Position numbers and translations under genes: made by a program. Below the pieces are notes generated by a model. That model was not told the origin of the DNA, ran no database searches, and worked only from the letters and a program-made list of their open reading frames with translations. Source: Gnetum montanum (Eukaryota; Streptophyta; Gnetopsida; Gnetales; Gnetaceae). Taken from it: a stretch of 64,000 bases of DNA. Below, in pieces: positions 1 through 9,853 of the stretch; within the stretch, counting starts at the first letter, position 1; each line of letters opens with the position of its first letter. The DNA is taken from assembly GCA_015680685.1 (NCBI GenBank), contig MNCI01003419.1, forward strand, positions 294,359-358,358. The letters run 5' to 3'.

Positions 1-468
1 CCCCCCCCCCTCCCACGTGAATGTCAACATCATTTACAATTGTTCACGCGGGGGAATTTTTCAAATTTTCTTCTATGACTTGCGACTTATGCATCTCTTA
101 TTCCAACAGTCATAACTCGCTCGCAAGCACTCCGATTTTCATTCCGATCGAACCTATCTGAACCCGGAGTGTTTAACTTAGTCATGGGGGAGGGGTACAC
201 CTTGAATTACGCATAAATTTTTTTGAATTCTTCATCACCCAAAGGACACTATCAAGGGTAATTAATTATAAACATGTTCCAAAAACAATTTCATCTCCTC
301 ACTTATACCAGGAAATTAAACTTGTGACACCACCTAATCAAAGTGGGCCAAATATTAAAACTTTTTGGGGATATTTTCATAAAAATTCCTAACTTTAAAT
401 CACACAGAATAAGAGATGAATCCATTAAGGCAAGAAGTAAGGTATAACTTAAATTTGGTAAGCAACCT

Positions 469-497
469 TACTAATGACTGACCCCGTGTGATTGCAG
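469..497 (+). promoter_or_regulatory. Candidate branch site and 3' splice acceptor before the accessory gene
   Basis: TACTAAT at 469-475 is followed 22-23 nt later by TGATTGCAG ending at 497. The next bases are the ATG of the accessory gene. The same arrangement (TACTAAC, then TGATTGCAG, then ATG) is kept in element B on the minus strand. Plant branch sites follow CTRAY and acceptors NNYAG, so this is a good acceptor by inspection. Splicing itself is an inference and no donor was identified. Confidence 0.5.
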
Positions 498-3274
498 ATG
501 GCCCCAAAGCATGGACAACAAAAAGGACGCTCTCAAGGTGTGTCCAAGCGACCCAGGAGAGGCAGAAGACAAGCGTCTCCCAAACAACATGCAGAGCAGG
601 AGGCACAATCATTTAGCATCCATCAAGAGACTCTTACTACTGTATAATCAGGATAGGCAGAAGGAGGAGCTGCTACAGTGCCTGAATAGGGACAATAACT
701 CTCATTGTCGCCAGAGTGTGTTCAGGCCATTTTTGAAACATCCACGTTGACTGCAGTGATCGTGGAATTGAACTTTGGACCTTTCATGGAATTCACTCCT
801 AAGGTTGTTAAAGACCAAATCAAAGGGGTCTCCATTATGGTGTATCCTCTCTAAAAAAGGTGCCTGGTACTTAGGAGAAATGTACCAATTTTGGCACAAT
901 AAGGAATAAGGCACTACAGTCAACATTTGTGGTGTGTCTATAGATTTTTCCGCCAAGGCCATCTCAGAAGTGTTGAACCTTTCGAATACAGGGCAAAAAA
1001 CTACTCACCTGTCCACTCGCTCCGATGCTTATGTGCGAAAATTTTGGTTGGATAGGGCGTACGACAAAGAAGACAAGACATATGGAGAGTTGACGTTGGA
1101 AGAAAGGATATACTTCAAGATTGGCGCTTATCACATCTTCCCCATGAGAGGATTAAAAAAAATCTCAACATATGCAGCAAGAGGAAGTTCGATATTGATG
1201 GAAAAGGCTAATGCTAACCTTCCTCATCTATATCTCATGGAGATCTTGAGGTAGTTTGAAGAACGCAAGATAGGGAAGTTCGCGTTGCCCTTCCCTTGTC
1301 TCATCAAACATGCTGGTATTTTGGGGTACACCAATGACGTCCTCGAAAGAGCCCAGAATGCTTCGTTCGTTGAACTGCTGAAGCCACCAGCTTCGAGGAA
1401 AAATGCTGGTGAGACACTGGAGCTAGAGCAAGAGCAAGAACAAATGGTCGGGCCCACTACAACTCCAACTGCAGGGTCTAGCCAACTTCCAACCACAAGG
1501 CCCAGTCAACAACAAGAAGCAGGGCCCAACACGAGCCAGCAAGATTAACCACTACCACCACCACAGGATTACCGATCGTCGATGAGCCACCTTAGGGCCA
1601 TTGCTGAGACGGTCAGTTAGGGAAGTCGTGATGATGCTAATCTCTTTCGCATCATCGACGACACCGTATGACCCTTATTTTCTATTGATCGCACACTGGG
1701 TGAGGTGTCCATCCAAACAGGAGGAGAGGAGACTAATTGGTCACAACAAATTTAAGGGAATGTTGTGTCTTTCCAAGTGCAATTGGAAATAAGTGAAGGG
1801 CCATAGTGATGGTGGTCATGCAGCACCAGGATGTAGCCGGAACTACAGTAGTGGTTGCAGACCACATCAAAGAATCTTTCAACGTCCCTATTATGCCACT
1901 GGAAAATTTCACAAGAGCACGAGATGCTCAAACTCTGGCCAGTCCCTCAATAACTCCTATAGAGCATGAGGATGTCCTTGATCGATTGTTGCAAATAGGA
2001 CAAGTAATGACGTCTCTATTTGACATTCCACAAAATGTCACGGCAACATAATCAAACCTCATCTCCACCAAAGGAAAGTTGGTCATGGCAGAGATCAAGG
2101 CCCAGCACACGAAAGCAAAGTTAGCAAGACTACAGGAGAGGCTTGTCACCCTGCAAGCTGCACAGTGAGACCCATCTCAGTTTGTTCCCGCAGACCAGTT
2201 GGACACTTTCAGGATAGAGAAACTTAATAAATTGTTGGTTGATAATCAAAGAGTGGCGAAGGAAAAAGAGAAAGCCAACTGGGATGCCTCTAAGGCACAA
2301 GCGCAAACCTATGCGCACGCCAAGGCACTTGAAGCCTTACAAGAGGAGAATAAATAACTTGCTACTAACAACCTTCAATTGACCACTGTGGAAAAATAGA
2401 AGAATGTTCTTGAGGAAAAATTTCAGCAATTACGAGAACAGTTGGTCAGGTCCAACCAAGACATAAACTGTTTGGCCAGAGAGAATTGAACCCTCTCAAT
2501 GGAGAAGGTACATGCAATCCGTCAGAAGACGGCCATTGAAATAAACGTGTGGCAAAACGAAGCCAAGTGGCATGAAAAGTTAAATGAGTGCTTCAAAGAC
2601 CAGGTGGGAATGTACAAGCAAATCATAGAAAAGGAAATCCATATGGCCAAGGCCCACATCAACACTTTCAATGCTCAACACATTGATTGGCGAGCCATAT
2701 TGGACACATATGTATTTGCCCACCAAGCGGAACTTAAAAGCCGAGACTTGTAGATTCAAGACCTCACAGAGTACATAGAATTGGCAAACCTACGGTATGC
2801 CAATCTCGTCATGTTGACAGCAGGATGCTTGAGAAGCAGGTAGCTGCCACCTACACCAAATATGAAACAAAATTTGTAGAGCACAAGAAAACGTTGCAAA
2901 AGCTAGAAATCGCAAATTCTAAACTAGAGGTGGTTAAGACTAGCTACCAAGGCCAGAGAGATGTCACAACAGACTTGGATTGACAACTTACGAATTTTCA
3001 AGAGTACAGAAATAAAGCCAGAGCCTACGAAAAGGAACGACAGTTGTTTGTGGCCTGGTACATCAAAGCAAATAAGATGTTTCCGCAACTACCGTGCCCA
3101 TGGGAGGTGCTGACTCCGTCAAACATTGGAGCATCAGCATGGATAGCACAAGATCCCCAAACAAAAGAGGAAAAGCTCCAGGCACTACTTCAGAGTCATC
3201 AAATTCCAAAACCTGGAGCACAAGACAAGGGGAAGCAACCCATGGAGAAGCCACCACCACCTGGAACCACATGA
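498..3274 (+). pseudogene. Decayed retroelement accessory gene: plant-transposon-type domain plus long coiled coil
   Basis: Reading from ATG 498 (MAPKHGQQKG...) to TGA 3272-3274 gives about 925 codons. Stops are scattered through it and the length is not a multiple of three, so it is not translatable as it stands. Order: a basic Gln/Arg-rich N terminus; a globular region at about 740-1350 with IDFSAKAISEVLNL, ERIYFKIGAYHIFP, ISTYAARG and ALPFPCLIK; a Pro/Gln/Thr-rich linker at about 1380-1560; then a long heptad-like, Lys/Glu/Gln-rich region at about 2050-3010; and a C terminus with WYIKANKMFPQLPCPW and PMEKPPPPGTT. The globular motifs resemble the putative plant transposon protein / ATHILA ORF-1 type families (from memory, not searched). 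No membrane segment is visible, so an envelope role is not supported. Element B carries a colinear homologue. Confidence 0.7.
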
Positions 3275-3476
3275 GCCAAATAAAGTTTACAATTTTGCAA
3301 TTTTGTAATTTTGTAATTTTGCGTTGCGTCCCAATTTTGTTCTATTGAGTTCTCCACTACAGCATGAATAAATCCCTAGTTAGTTAATAATCCCATACCT
3401 ATCCACTATGTAATCAATGGGGCTTATTATCATTTTGTTTAACTTGAGGACGATTTTTCATTCTATTGTGGGGGTA

Positions 3477-4297
3477 TGATGAATCGTGATTCATTAGGTC
3501 GTGATATTGTGCCCACGATATCGTAGCCTAGCTCGCAATATCGTATACGCGATATCATGGCTCCTGTGCAGGCCTATAAATACACCTTAGGCGCACAGTG
3601 AAGGCAGTTTAGTTTTTAGTTAGAAATTAGTTTCCATTGTTAGTTTTTCCTCAACCCTTTCTCCTAATGCATGCCCGCAGTGTAATGATTGTAATTGTAC
3701 AGCACCTTTATTCAAGTGTGACGTACTTGGACATGCACATGACCAGAAATAAAGATCGAGATTACTTCATCATTGCAACATTCACTTAGTTTAATTATTT
3801 AATTGTTATTGTTATTTATTACTTTCGTAGTTAATATCTCTTCACCCTAAACTCCTTAAACACGAAATGAGTACAACTTAATCACGAGCATTTAAGTGTG
3901 ACTACTTGGTAACCTAGTAGTGTACCTAGGCCATGTGCTTGGTAATCCCAATGGTAGTCGTGCACGAGGTCCAAGATGTGTACGGATGATTAAGGGACGG
4001 ATGCTCATTGCACTTAGGCTAGCTTAGATTCTCTCTCCCTTTTCCTCCTAACTTAATTAAAGTTATTTTCCATTACCTCCAGAAGTAGCACTAGGTTAGA
4101 AACCACATCATACACCTCACTCTGAACTAAACCATACGTGATAAAGCAAATACTAGTCCAGGTGGGAAGACAACAAACTGTGATCAATGAGTAACTATCT
4201 AGATACCACAACTAGCCCATTTGCAAAGTTCGACCGGATCGTGCATGAAACGCTCGTATTCGTATGGTTGAGTGTAGGGGTACCTTGCCACTCATCA
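3477..4297 (+). repeat. 3' LTR of element Z (821 bp)
   Basis: It starts TGATGAATCG straight after the polypurine tract and ends CTTGCCACTCATCA, so it has TG...CA termini. A TATA box (TATAAATA) lies at 3575-3582. The U3 part upstream holds a block of GATATC palindromes at about 3502-3557. A conserved block with CCCGCAGTGT and an AATAAAGATC polyadenylation-like signal follows at about 3670-3755. The same blocks recur in the LTRs of A, B, D, E and G. Confidence 0.9.
3502..3582 (+). promoter_or_regulatory. LTR U3 palindrome block and TATA box
   Basis: Several overlapping palindromes are present: GATATTG...CGATATC around 3504-3526, CAATATCGTATACGCGATATC-type repeats at about 3536-3556, then TATAAATA at 3575. 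The spacing to TATA (20-70 bp) suits an enhancer or a regulator-binding array for LTR transcription. That role is inferred. Confidence 0.5.
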
Positions 4298-7169
4298 CTT
4301 TTGTAGAGTTTTTATTAATGAAGGACAAGTTGGAGTTATTAAAATTGAATGTTAACTCTAATGTAAGTTGTGAGCCATTATTATATAGCTCTCATGTATT
4401 TGTCATGAATGTGATGTTTTTGTGTTTTGTTGAAAAAGTTTCATTGCTTACTTAAAGTCTTTTAAATCATTATGTAAAAATTAGTTTTCTGATCCTAGCT
4501 ATCAAGACTGGTAAGTCCGTTAGTTGGCATAGTGGTCCATGTACTCATAAAGGATTCAACAACAATTGTGGTTCAGGTAAAGGTCCATGCCAAAAATGGC
4601 AAACAAAATGCAAGCCATATCTTAGACATCAAAAAGTTGTTAGAAATATTTAAAAATTGTAATTTTGCATATAATGGAGGCCCATTTTGGACTTGATAAG
4701 GAAGTATTTTGGATAAATGTAGGTAAGATTGAAGCAATAAAAAGGGGGCTTTGAATATCTAAAGCTATTTTTTCAAACAATATTTGAAAAAACTCAAATC
4801 ATAGATTCAATTCTGATGAACAATCTTAAGTTATAAAGTTCCAATTTAACTACGTATTTTAAAATATAGTTATATTACACTCATTTTAAGTTCCATGGCC
4901 TTAAACAATATTTAAAAATAATTTAGCCTTCACTTAATTTAAAATTACGTTCAGAACTAACATTTCACAAATAATCTCTGTGGTGAATTTCCGATGCTAT
5001 AATGCGGACGCATCCTTCAAGTGGCGAGCATGTGGTAAGCCCCATCTCGAATGCGAATCCGAATCATGAATTCACGGCGTTTAACAGCGGAAAAAGTAAA
5101 ATAGATGAAGAGATAAAAACTACCATCAAACATTTCCTGTTTCTTTCTTCCCTGCATTAAATAGTGCTAGCTTGGAATTTCTCCGAATTCATTATCAGAA
5201 ATGAGGTCGCCATGTAAGCATAAATCTTATTATAGTCACTGGCAATACAACACTGAAAAGCTTTTTGTTAAACAGTAATGGCGATTCCAATTTACGAAGG
5301 TCATCCCATGTTGCTGCTGCAGCAACAGCAGCATAATCCAAATTCCGGTGCCACCCAAGGGCGGTCCAATCGAATTTAAAAATAGAAAGGGCGGTACTAT
5401 GCCGTGCTTGAAAAGTCACATTAACAGACACGGGCAACAAGAGCAACGACAGCGGCCGACCTCTATTCAATCAACTCAATTCAACGCAACTGCCTCCGAT
5501 AATGGAGATCTCATGACGGACAAATGGGTCCGTTGAACGACAAAGAAAAATTTCCGCCGACGCAGCGCCACAGCACGTGACGCAGGCTATGCTCTGCTCT
5601 GGCTGGCACTGCAGAGAGGCAGCCATTAATTTAGGTCGAGAAAATGCTGCAGCAGCACCAGAAAGAGCAGGCATGAAGTATGAACATGGGATGATCGATT
5701 CCCTATTCGCCTGTTCTCTTTGGCCATTATTATTATTGTTTATCATGATGATGATAAAGCTGTGCAGCGTATGGATTCGCTGAATATCCGTTTCTGCAAC
5801 ACCACCCTTGGCCTGCAGCATTTGTTTAATCAGAGGACGGCATCCAAATATACGGAGCATTGAACCCGGCCAATAGCGGGGAAAGCTCCTGCTCCTACTG
5901 TTATATTGCGCATCAGGCGCACTTGATTCTGGCAATGGCGTCCGTGAATTTTTTTAACGAAAATGGTCTAGGAAAGCTGCGGCACTCCTGCTTTGCTGAC
6001 AACCAAGGATCTCGTTTTTCCATATTCTTGCCCGTCTGTGCTCGCAACGATCTCTGCACATACAATTTTTTTTTTTTTTTCTTTTCTCTTCTGATTGCTT
6101 GCTTTGCCACTACTTATGAGCTACCAAAAACGACACCTCGCTTGCTGCTGCTGCTCAGCTCCATGATTTCTTTTTACCAGGCAGCTCGGCGTTTCGATCA
6201 AGACGACGAGTCAGGCTCAGCCTCAGGCTGAAGCAAAGTTTTGAGTGATTTCATTTGACGATAGCAGCGTGAGCAGCACATATGCGACATGGCTGTGACC
6301 TGTGACTGAGAGTCGTTGATTCACTGATTTGTGACTTGTGATTTTGCTTAGATCTGGCGGACAAATCAAGCATGTGGCCTCTGGCCCCGGCCCAATCAAT
6401 ACGCCATATGCTGCTTGTCTCTCCTGCCAAAGTTATGGAGCTCAGGAAAGCCATGAGAATTTCTGGAATTTGCCATTCCTGGTGATCTCCCAACTTTTAT
6501 TAAGCATGGTAATCTTGAACTGCGGACTGATGGCATTTGATGATGGGTCTCGGATTTTAGGGACTCCTAGACACATTATTCTTGGTTCTTTATTTTCAAC
6601 TTGAAACACAGAATCTAAGAGCACAGTAAAACAGATAAACATTGCGTGCTGGCATATAAAGAACTGAGTGTGAAACAAAATTCTGTATAATGAATGCATC
6701 AGACCGTCTCTCAATTATCCACCACATTTAATTTTTTACAAATTCTATTTTGTGTAACACAAACAGATCAGAAGTTCAGAACAAAACCTAATAACCACTG
6801 CAAGAATAACACACGGGACGACTACAGAGACAGCGAATTCACAGAGCGAAAGAAAGCAAAACCTCCCATTTCACAACGCAGTAGTATAGCATAGCAGGCA
6901 GATGGCTAATTCTGCTACAAACATTTACAGCGCAGGCGCTTAAAAAAAACTGTCGATTGACGGAAGAAAAACCCAAAACAAAATTGGGATTAAGACAAAG
7001 CAGGATGGGGAAACGAAGAGAGGGCTGATCAGAATTTTACCATCACTGTATTTCTTCTCTGTACACTGCGATAAATTAACGCAACACGATCACGAATCTT
7101 GGGATCGCAGTTTCTATAACCAAGCGCCACACCAGAGGAGGAGACAGACGGCAGTAGCCTAATCCATGA
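4298..7169. other. Low-copy intergenic DNA downstream of the PYL gene
   Basis: No gene could be recognised on either strand. The stretch at about 5180-6250 is less AT-rich and has several short open frames (for example 5471-5935 minus). None shows a known motif and they overlap on opposite strands. A poly-T run lies at 6066-6081. The 3' UTR of the minus-strand PYL gene must begin at 7169 and run towards lower coordinates. A small repeat shared with the SINE insertion site at about 11250 lies at 4785-4850. Confidence 0.5.
4785..4855 (+). repeat. Paralogous empty site matching the flanks of the SINE at 11280
   Basis: Here ATAGATTCAATTCTGATGA is followed directly by AAGTTATAAAGTTCCAATTT. At 11245-11545 the same two segments (ATGGATTCAATTTTGGTGA and AAGTTATAAAGTGCTAATTT) are separated by about 220 bp of SINE and A-rich tail. 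The two loci are therefore copies of one older repeat, and only the second received the SINE. Confidence 0.65.
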
Positions 7170-7946
7170 TCAGCTGGGGCGGGCAGCGTTCAACTGATCC
7201 ATGGAAGATCCGCGTGCCTGCGAGCGGCGCCGAACCGGGTGCTCAGCCAGGTGAGCGAGGGACTGCAGATTGCAGCGAACAATGGTATCAGCGAAGAGGG
7301 TAGTATCGGCATGGGTATTGCCGTCGGGAACGTCCACCACGTACGATTCCAGAACGAGGGTGGCAGAGCCACCGGCGCAGCGGTGCAGAGTCGTGACGCT
7401 GCGGTAGTTATTGAGTCGGTGGTCGCCATCGACGACCCGGAAGCTCAGAACGTGGCGATCGTCGTCCAGGATCTCCAGCCGCTCCGTCGACCGCTCCGCG
7501 GGCAGACCCGACACCACGCGGATCTCGCGAGTACTGCCCACGCCGACCACACCGACGCCGACGCCGTCACCGCCACCGCCACCGCCACCGCCACCGCCAC
7601 CGCCGCGCATGATGGCGCAGCTGCGGACGAAGTGCTTGTACGACTGCGGCGAGTCGAAGCGGCGAACTATGCCCCAGACGTCGGCGACGGGCGCGCGGAT
7701 GCGCTGCCACAGGATGGAGGTGCACTGCCGGGCGCCCACGGCGTGCCTGTGGTAGCGCTCCACCGCCGTCCGGAGCTCCGGGGCCGCGTCCTCCGCGTCC
7801 TCGGCCACGGCCGGTAACAACACTGCGTACAGATGCTTCCACGGCTGCTGTTGCCGCTGCTGCTGGGAATCGTTCTCGGGGCTTTCCCGCTCTCGCCCGA
7901 GATTGGAGAAGTCCGGAAAACGCCACAGCTGGTGAGGCTGACACAT
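7170..7946 (-). CDS. PYR/PYL/RCAR abscisic-acid receptor, PYL4-6-like
   Basis: This encodes a 258-residue START-like cytosolic/nuclear ABA receptor, which on binding ABA inhibits clade-A PP2C phosphatases. Visible receptor motifs: RRFDSPQSYKHF (95-106) with the ABA-carboxylate lysine K104, the gate SGLPA (146-150), E155, the latch HRL (176-178), NYRS (Y181, S183), ESYVVDVP (E200) and ADTIVRCNLQSL with N226. Y63-V93 (ERYHRHAV, then the Trp/Val-rich helix) opens the domain. The single exon fits the intronless PYL4-6-type subfamily. The start at 7946 is the first ATG after an in-frame TAG eight codons upstream, and the 5' leader has no other ATG. The protein is longer than the usual 200-odd residues because of a 60-residue N-terminal extension with Gln-rich stretches and an insertion at 115-138 that includes 12 consecutive Gly. 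The gene is far more GC-rich than its surroundings. All key residues are present, so it looks functional. Confidence 0.95.
   Translation of the reverse strand: MCQPHQLWRFPDFSNLGRERESPENDSQQQRQQQPWKHLYAVLLPAVAEDAEDAAPELRTAVERYHRHAVGARQCTSILWQRIRAPVADVWGIVRRFDSPQSYKHFVRSCAIMRGGGGGGGGGGGGDGVGVGVVGVGSTREIRVVSGLPAERSTERLEILDDDRHVLSFRVVDGDHRLNNYRSVTTLHRCAGGSATLVLESYVVDVPDGNTHADTTLFADTIVRCNLQSLAHLAEHPVRRRSQARGSSMDQLNAARPS
7572..7602 (-). repeat. GGC/GGT trinucleotide repeat inside the PYL gene
   Basis: CCGCCA/CCGCCG repeats on the plus strand encode the polyglycine run of residues 115-126. It lies in the loop between two strands ahead of the gate, where homologues usually have only a few residues. 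It is a likely length-variable microsatellite. Confidence 0.85.
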
Positions 7947-8001
7947 GACGGAGTAGCAGGAATAGTAGTACTAGTAGTCTGTGCTTGCTTGCTTGATTGA
8001 T

Positions 8002-8010
<9 letters not shown>

Positions 8011-8033
<23 letters not shown>
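8011..8033 (-). repeat. CAG repeat in the PYL 5' leader
   Basis: About seven CTG units on the plus strand (CAG on the gene strand) lie 65-90 bp upstream of the start codon, between the TATA box and the ATG. They are therefore probably transcribed as part of the 5' UTR. Confidence 0.8.
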
Positions 8034-8075
8034 TCAATTGAGGCCTAACCGGTATGCTTGGGAGCTGCCGTCCGG

Positions 8076-8083
8076 ATATATAT
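8076..8083 (-). promoter_or_regulatory. TATA box of the PYL gene
   Basis: The gene strand reads CCGATATATATCCGG, placing an alternating TATA element about 130 bp upstream of the ATG. That would give a leader of roughly 100 nt. Confidence 0.6.
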
Positions 8084-8340
8084 CGGAGCAGCGCTCTACT
8101 GTGTTTTCAGAACGTGGTGGTGACTTTACAGGAATAAGAAGATGATGACGATGAAAAAGAGCAACTATTGAATTGCAGGCGTAACAGCAGCAACAGAGAC
8201 GGGAGAAGAGAAGTGGGGTGGGGTGGAGGCAGCGCTTTTGGTTGCTACACTGAATGGGTGAGCCGGGTGCGTCTTTATTGTGTGGAGCCCGGCCCTGCCC
8301 CGTTCTATCTCATATCTCATCTCCTCTTCTCATCCGCTTT

Positions 8341-8346
8341 CACGTG
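8341..8346 (-). promoter_or_regulatory. G-box / ABRE-type element upstream of PYL
   Basis: A CACGTG palindrome lies about 395 bp upstream of the start codon. Other ACGT cores occur nearby (AACGTGG at about 8111, TGACGTC at about 8510). CACGTG is the core bound by bZIP factors, including ABA-response factors. Function here is inferred from motif and position only. Confidence 0.35.
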
Positions 8347-8925
8347 AGGTCCCCAGAAACCCGAGCCGTCCATACCTACGGAGCGCCACCCGCTTGAGCG
8401 GGCCCACCACTGCATGACCATCATGCCACCATCATCGTCGTCGCCGTGGCATGTTTCACATGATCATGGTGAACATGCATGATGATGCATGGCCGGGGAT
8501 CGCTGTCCTGACGTCTTTAAAATATTTGCAAGTTGCTTGCTTGGTTGAATGTGCACCGGCCATCCGTGGGGCCTCTTGTGCTCGCGGGACCTTGTGTGTG
8601 GATGGATGGAGGCATGTCATCTTGATGTGACCATGGTGTCATGGACCGAAGCTATTTTAGTCCTCCATTACGGCTTCTACTCCTGGTCAATAAACTGTAA
8701 ATTTTCATAATGAACAAATGTTATCCTTTTAGGGTATGTTATGATTAAAATTATATGCTTACTTAGAACTTAAGCAAAACATAACTATTTTTCGTAATTT
8801 ACTATTATTACCTTTGAGATAATTTGGTTGCACAGTCAACTACCAATTATAGACAATAACACTAAATAATATTTTGTCATAATAGTCTAGGGGGGACCTC
8901 TCAATAATAGTTTCCCGGTAATATA

Positions 8926-9770
8926 GGAATAAAGCAAGGTTGTCCTCTTTCACTAACTTTATTTGGCATTTTTTATTGATGAATTAGAATAGTAGATTAA
9001 AGAGGTACCTATAAGTCATGCTATTAAAGTGGATTGGTCATGGATATGACTAATAATTTTGGCAAATGAGATGATATAGCAATAGTAGCAAATTTGAAAA
9101 CAAGGTTAAAAGTAATGGTGCATTAACTACAAAAATTTTGCAAATCTACAAAAATGAAGGTGAATGTTGACAAAACAAAAGTGCTAATTTGTAGAACTAA
9201 TAAGAGATATTATACTTTCCAACTAAATAATAAAATACTTGATATTGTAAATATTTGCAGATATTTAGAAGTAGAATACTCTTAAAATTGAAAAAGAACT
9301 ACAATTGACTACTAACCTAATACTAACCCTTCTTTCATATTTGGGCTTGGGATTGGCATTGGTGAAAAATAACTCATGCAGCCTATCCTGTTTTGCTAGG
9401 ACAAGGCTAGCATGATGATGGCAATGATGAATACTCTCAAAATTATTAGAGAAAGCATAGTATATCACAATGAGTTGCAAATGGATGACAGACTTTTTAT
9501 ACAATGAAAAAAAATTGTAGCAATCACAATATTTGAAATTGGATAATTTGAAAATATCTTTTTCAAATAATTGTACAAAATACTATGTTTTATGGATGTG
9601 TGGTAGGGGGTCCAAGTCTTGATCAAGAATCATGAAAAAAATTTTAAAACTTCAAAAACAATTCAAGGTGAAAACTCAAGTTCCATATGCAATACTCTTA
9701 TTAGAAGCTAATTTGTTACCACTAAAAGCTAGAGTAGTGTATTAGTTCTTAACATTCTACATATCTTGGG
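8926..9770 (+). pseudogene. LINE reverse-transcriptase fragment (RT palm and C-terminal part)
   Basis: GIKQGCPLS at 8926 is the LINE motif that precedes the catalytic palm. About 145 bp further the DDIAIVA catalytic box is readable. Then come KMKVNVDKTKVLICRTNKR, NNKILDIVNICRYLEVEYS and, near the end, KKILKLQKQFKVKTQVPYA and ILLLEANLLPLKARVVY. The segments fall in different frames with several stops, so it is dead. No 5' part or endonuclease is visible. Confidence 0.85.
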
Positions 9771-9809
9771 GTGTACCTAAATGTTTAGAATTTTCAGTGT
9801 TGGATCCCA

Positions 9810-9853
<44 letters not shown>

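Larger units (their letters stand above)
1..4297 (+). mobile_element. Athila-like LTR retrotransposon, 3' part (element Z)
   Basis: This is the right-hand end of an LTR element whose 5' part lies outside the window. In order it holds a leader similar to the spacer of element B (compare the C-run and CCCACGTGAAT near position 10 with about 35280 in B), a decayed accessory gene, a polypurine tract GTGGGGGTA ending at 3476, and a complete 3' LTR ending CTCATCA at 4297. The same gene order and LTR ends recur on the minus strand in element B. No gag or pol lies in the visible part. The lineage (Athila-like Ty3/gypsy) is inferred from the gag and PBS of the related elements A, B and G. Confidence 0.85.

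Noticed and set aside
498-3274. The accessory gene as a viral-type envelope gene
   Set aside because: No signal peptide, membrane anchor or cleavage site is visible, and the C-terminal half is coiled coil.
5471-5935. A 154-codon minus-strand frame as a gene
   Set aside because: No recognisable domain, low-complexity Asn/Ile runs, and overlapping frames on the other strand; no splice or promoter context could be argued.
7239-7817. Long plus-strand frames (and 7567-8037 minus) overlapping the PYL gene
   Set aside because: They are shadows of the GC-rich receptor gene; the 8037 frame lacks a true ATG start.
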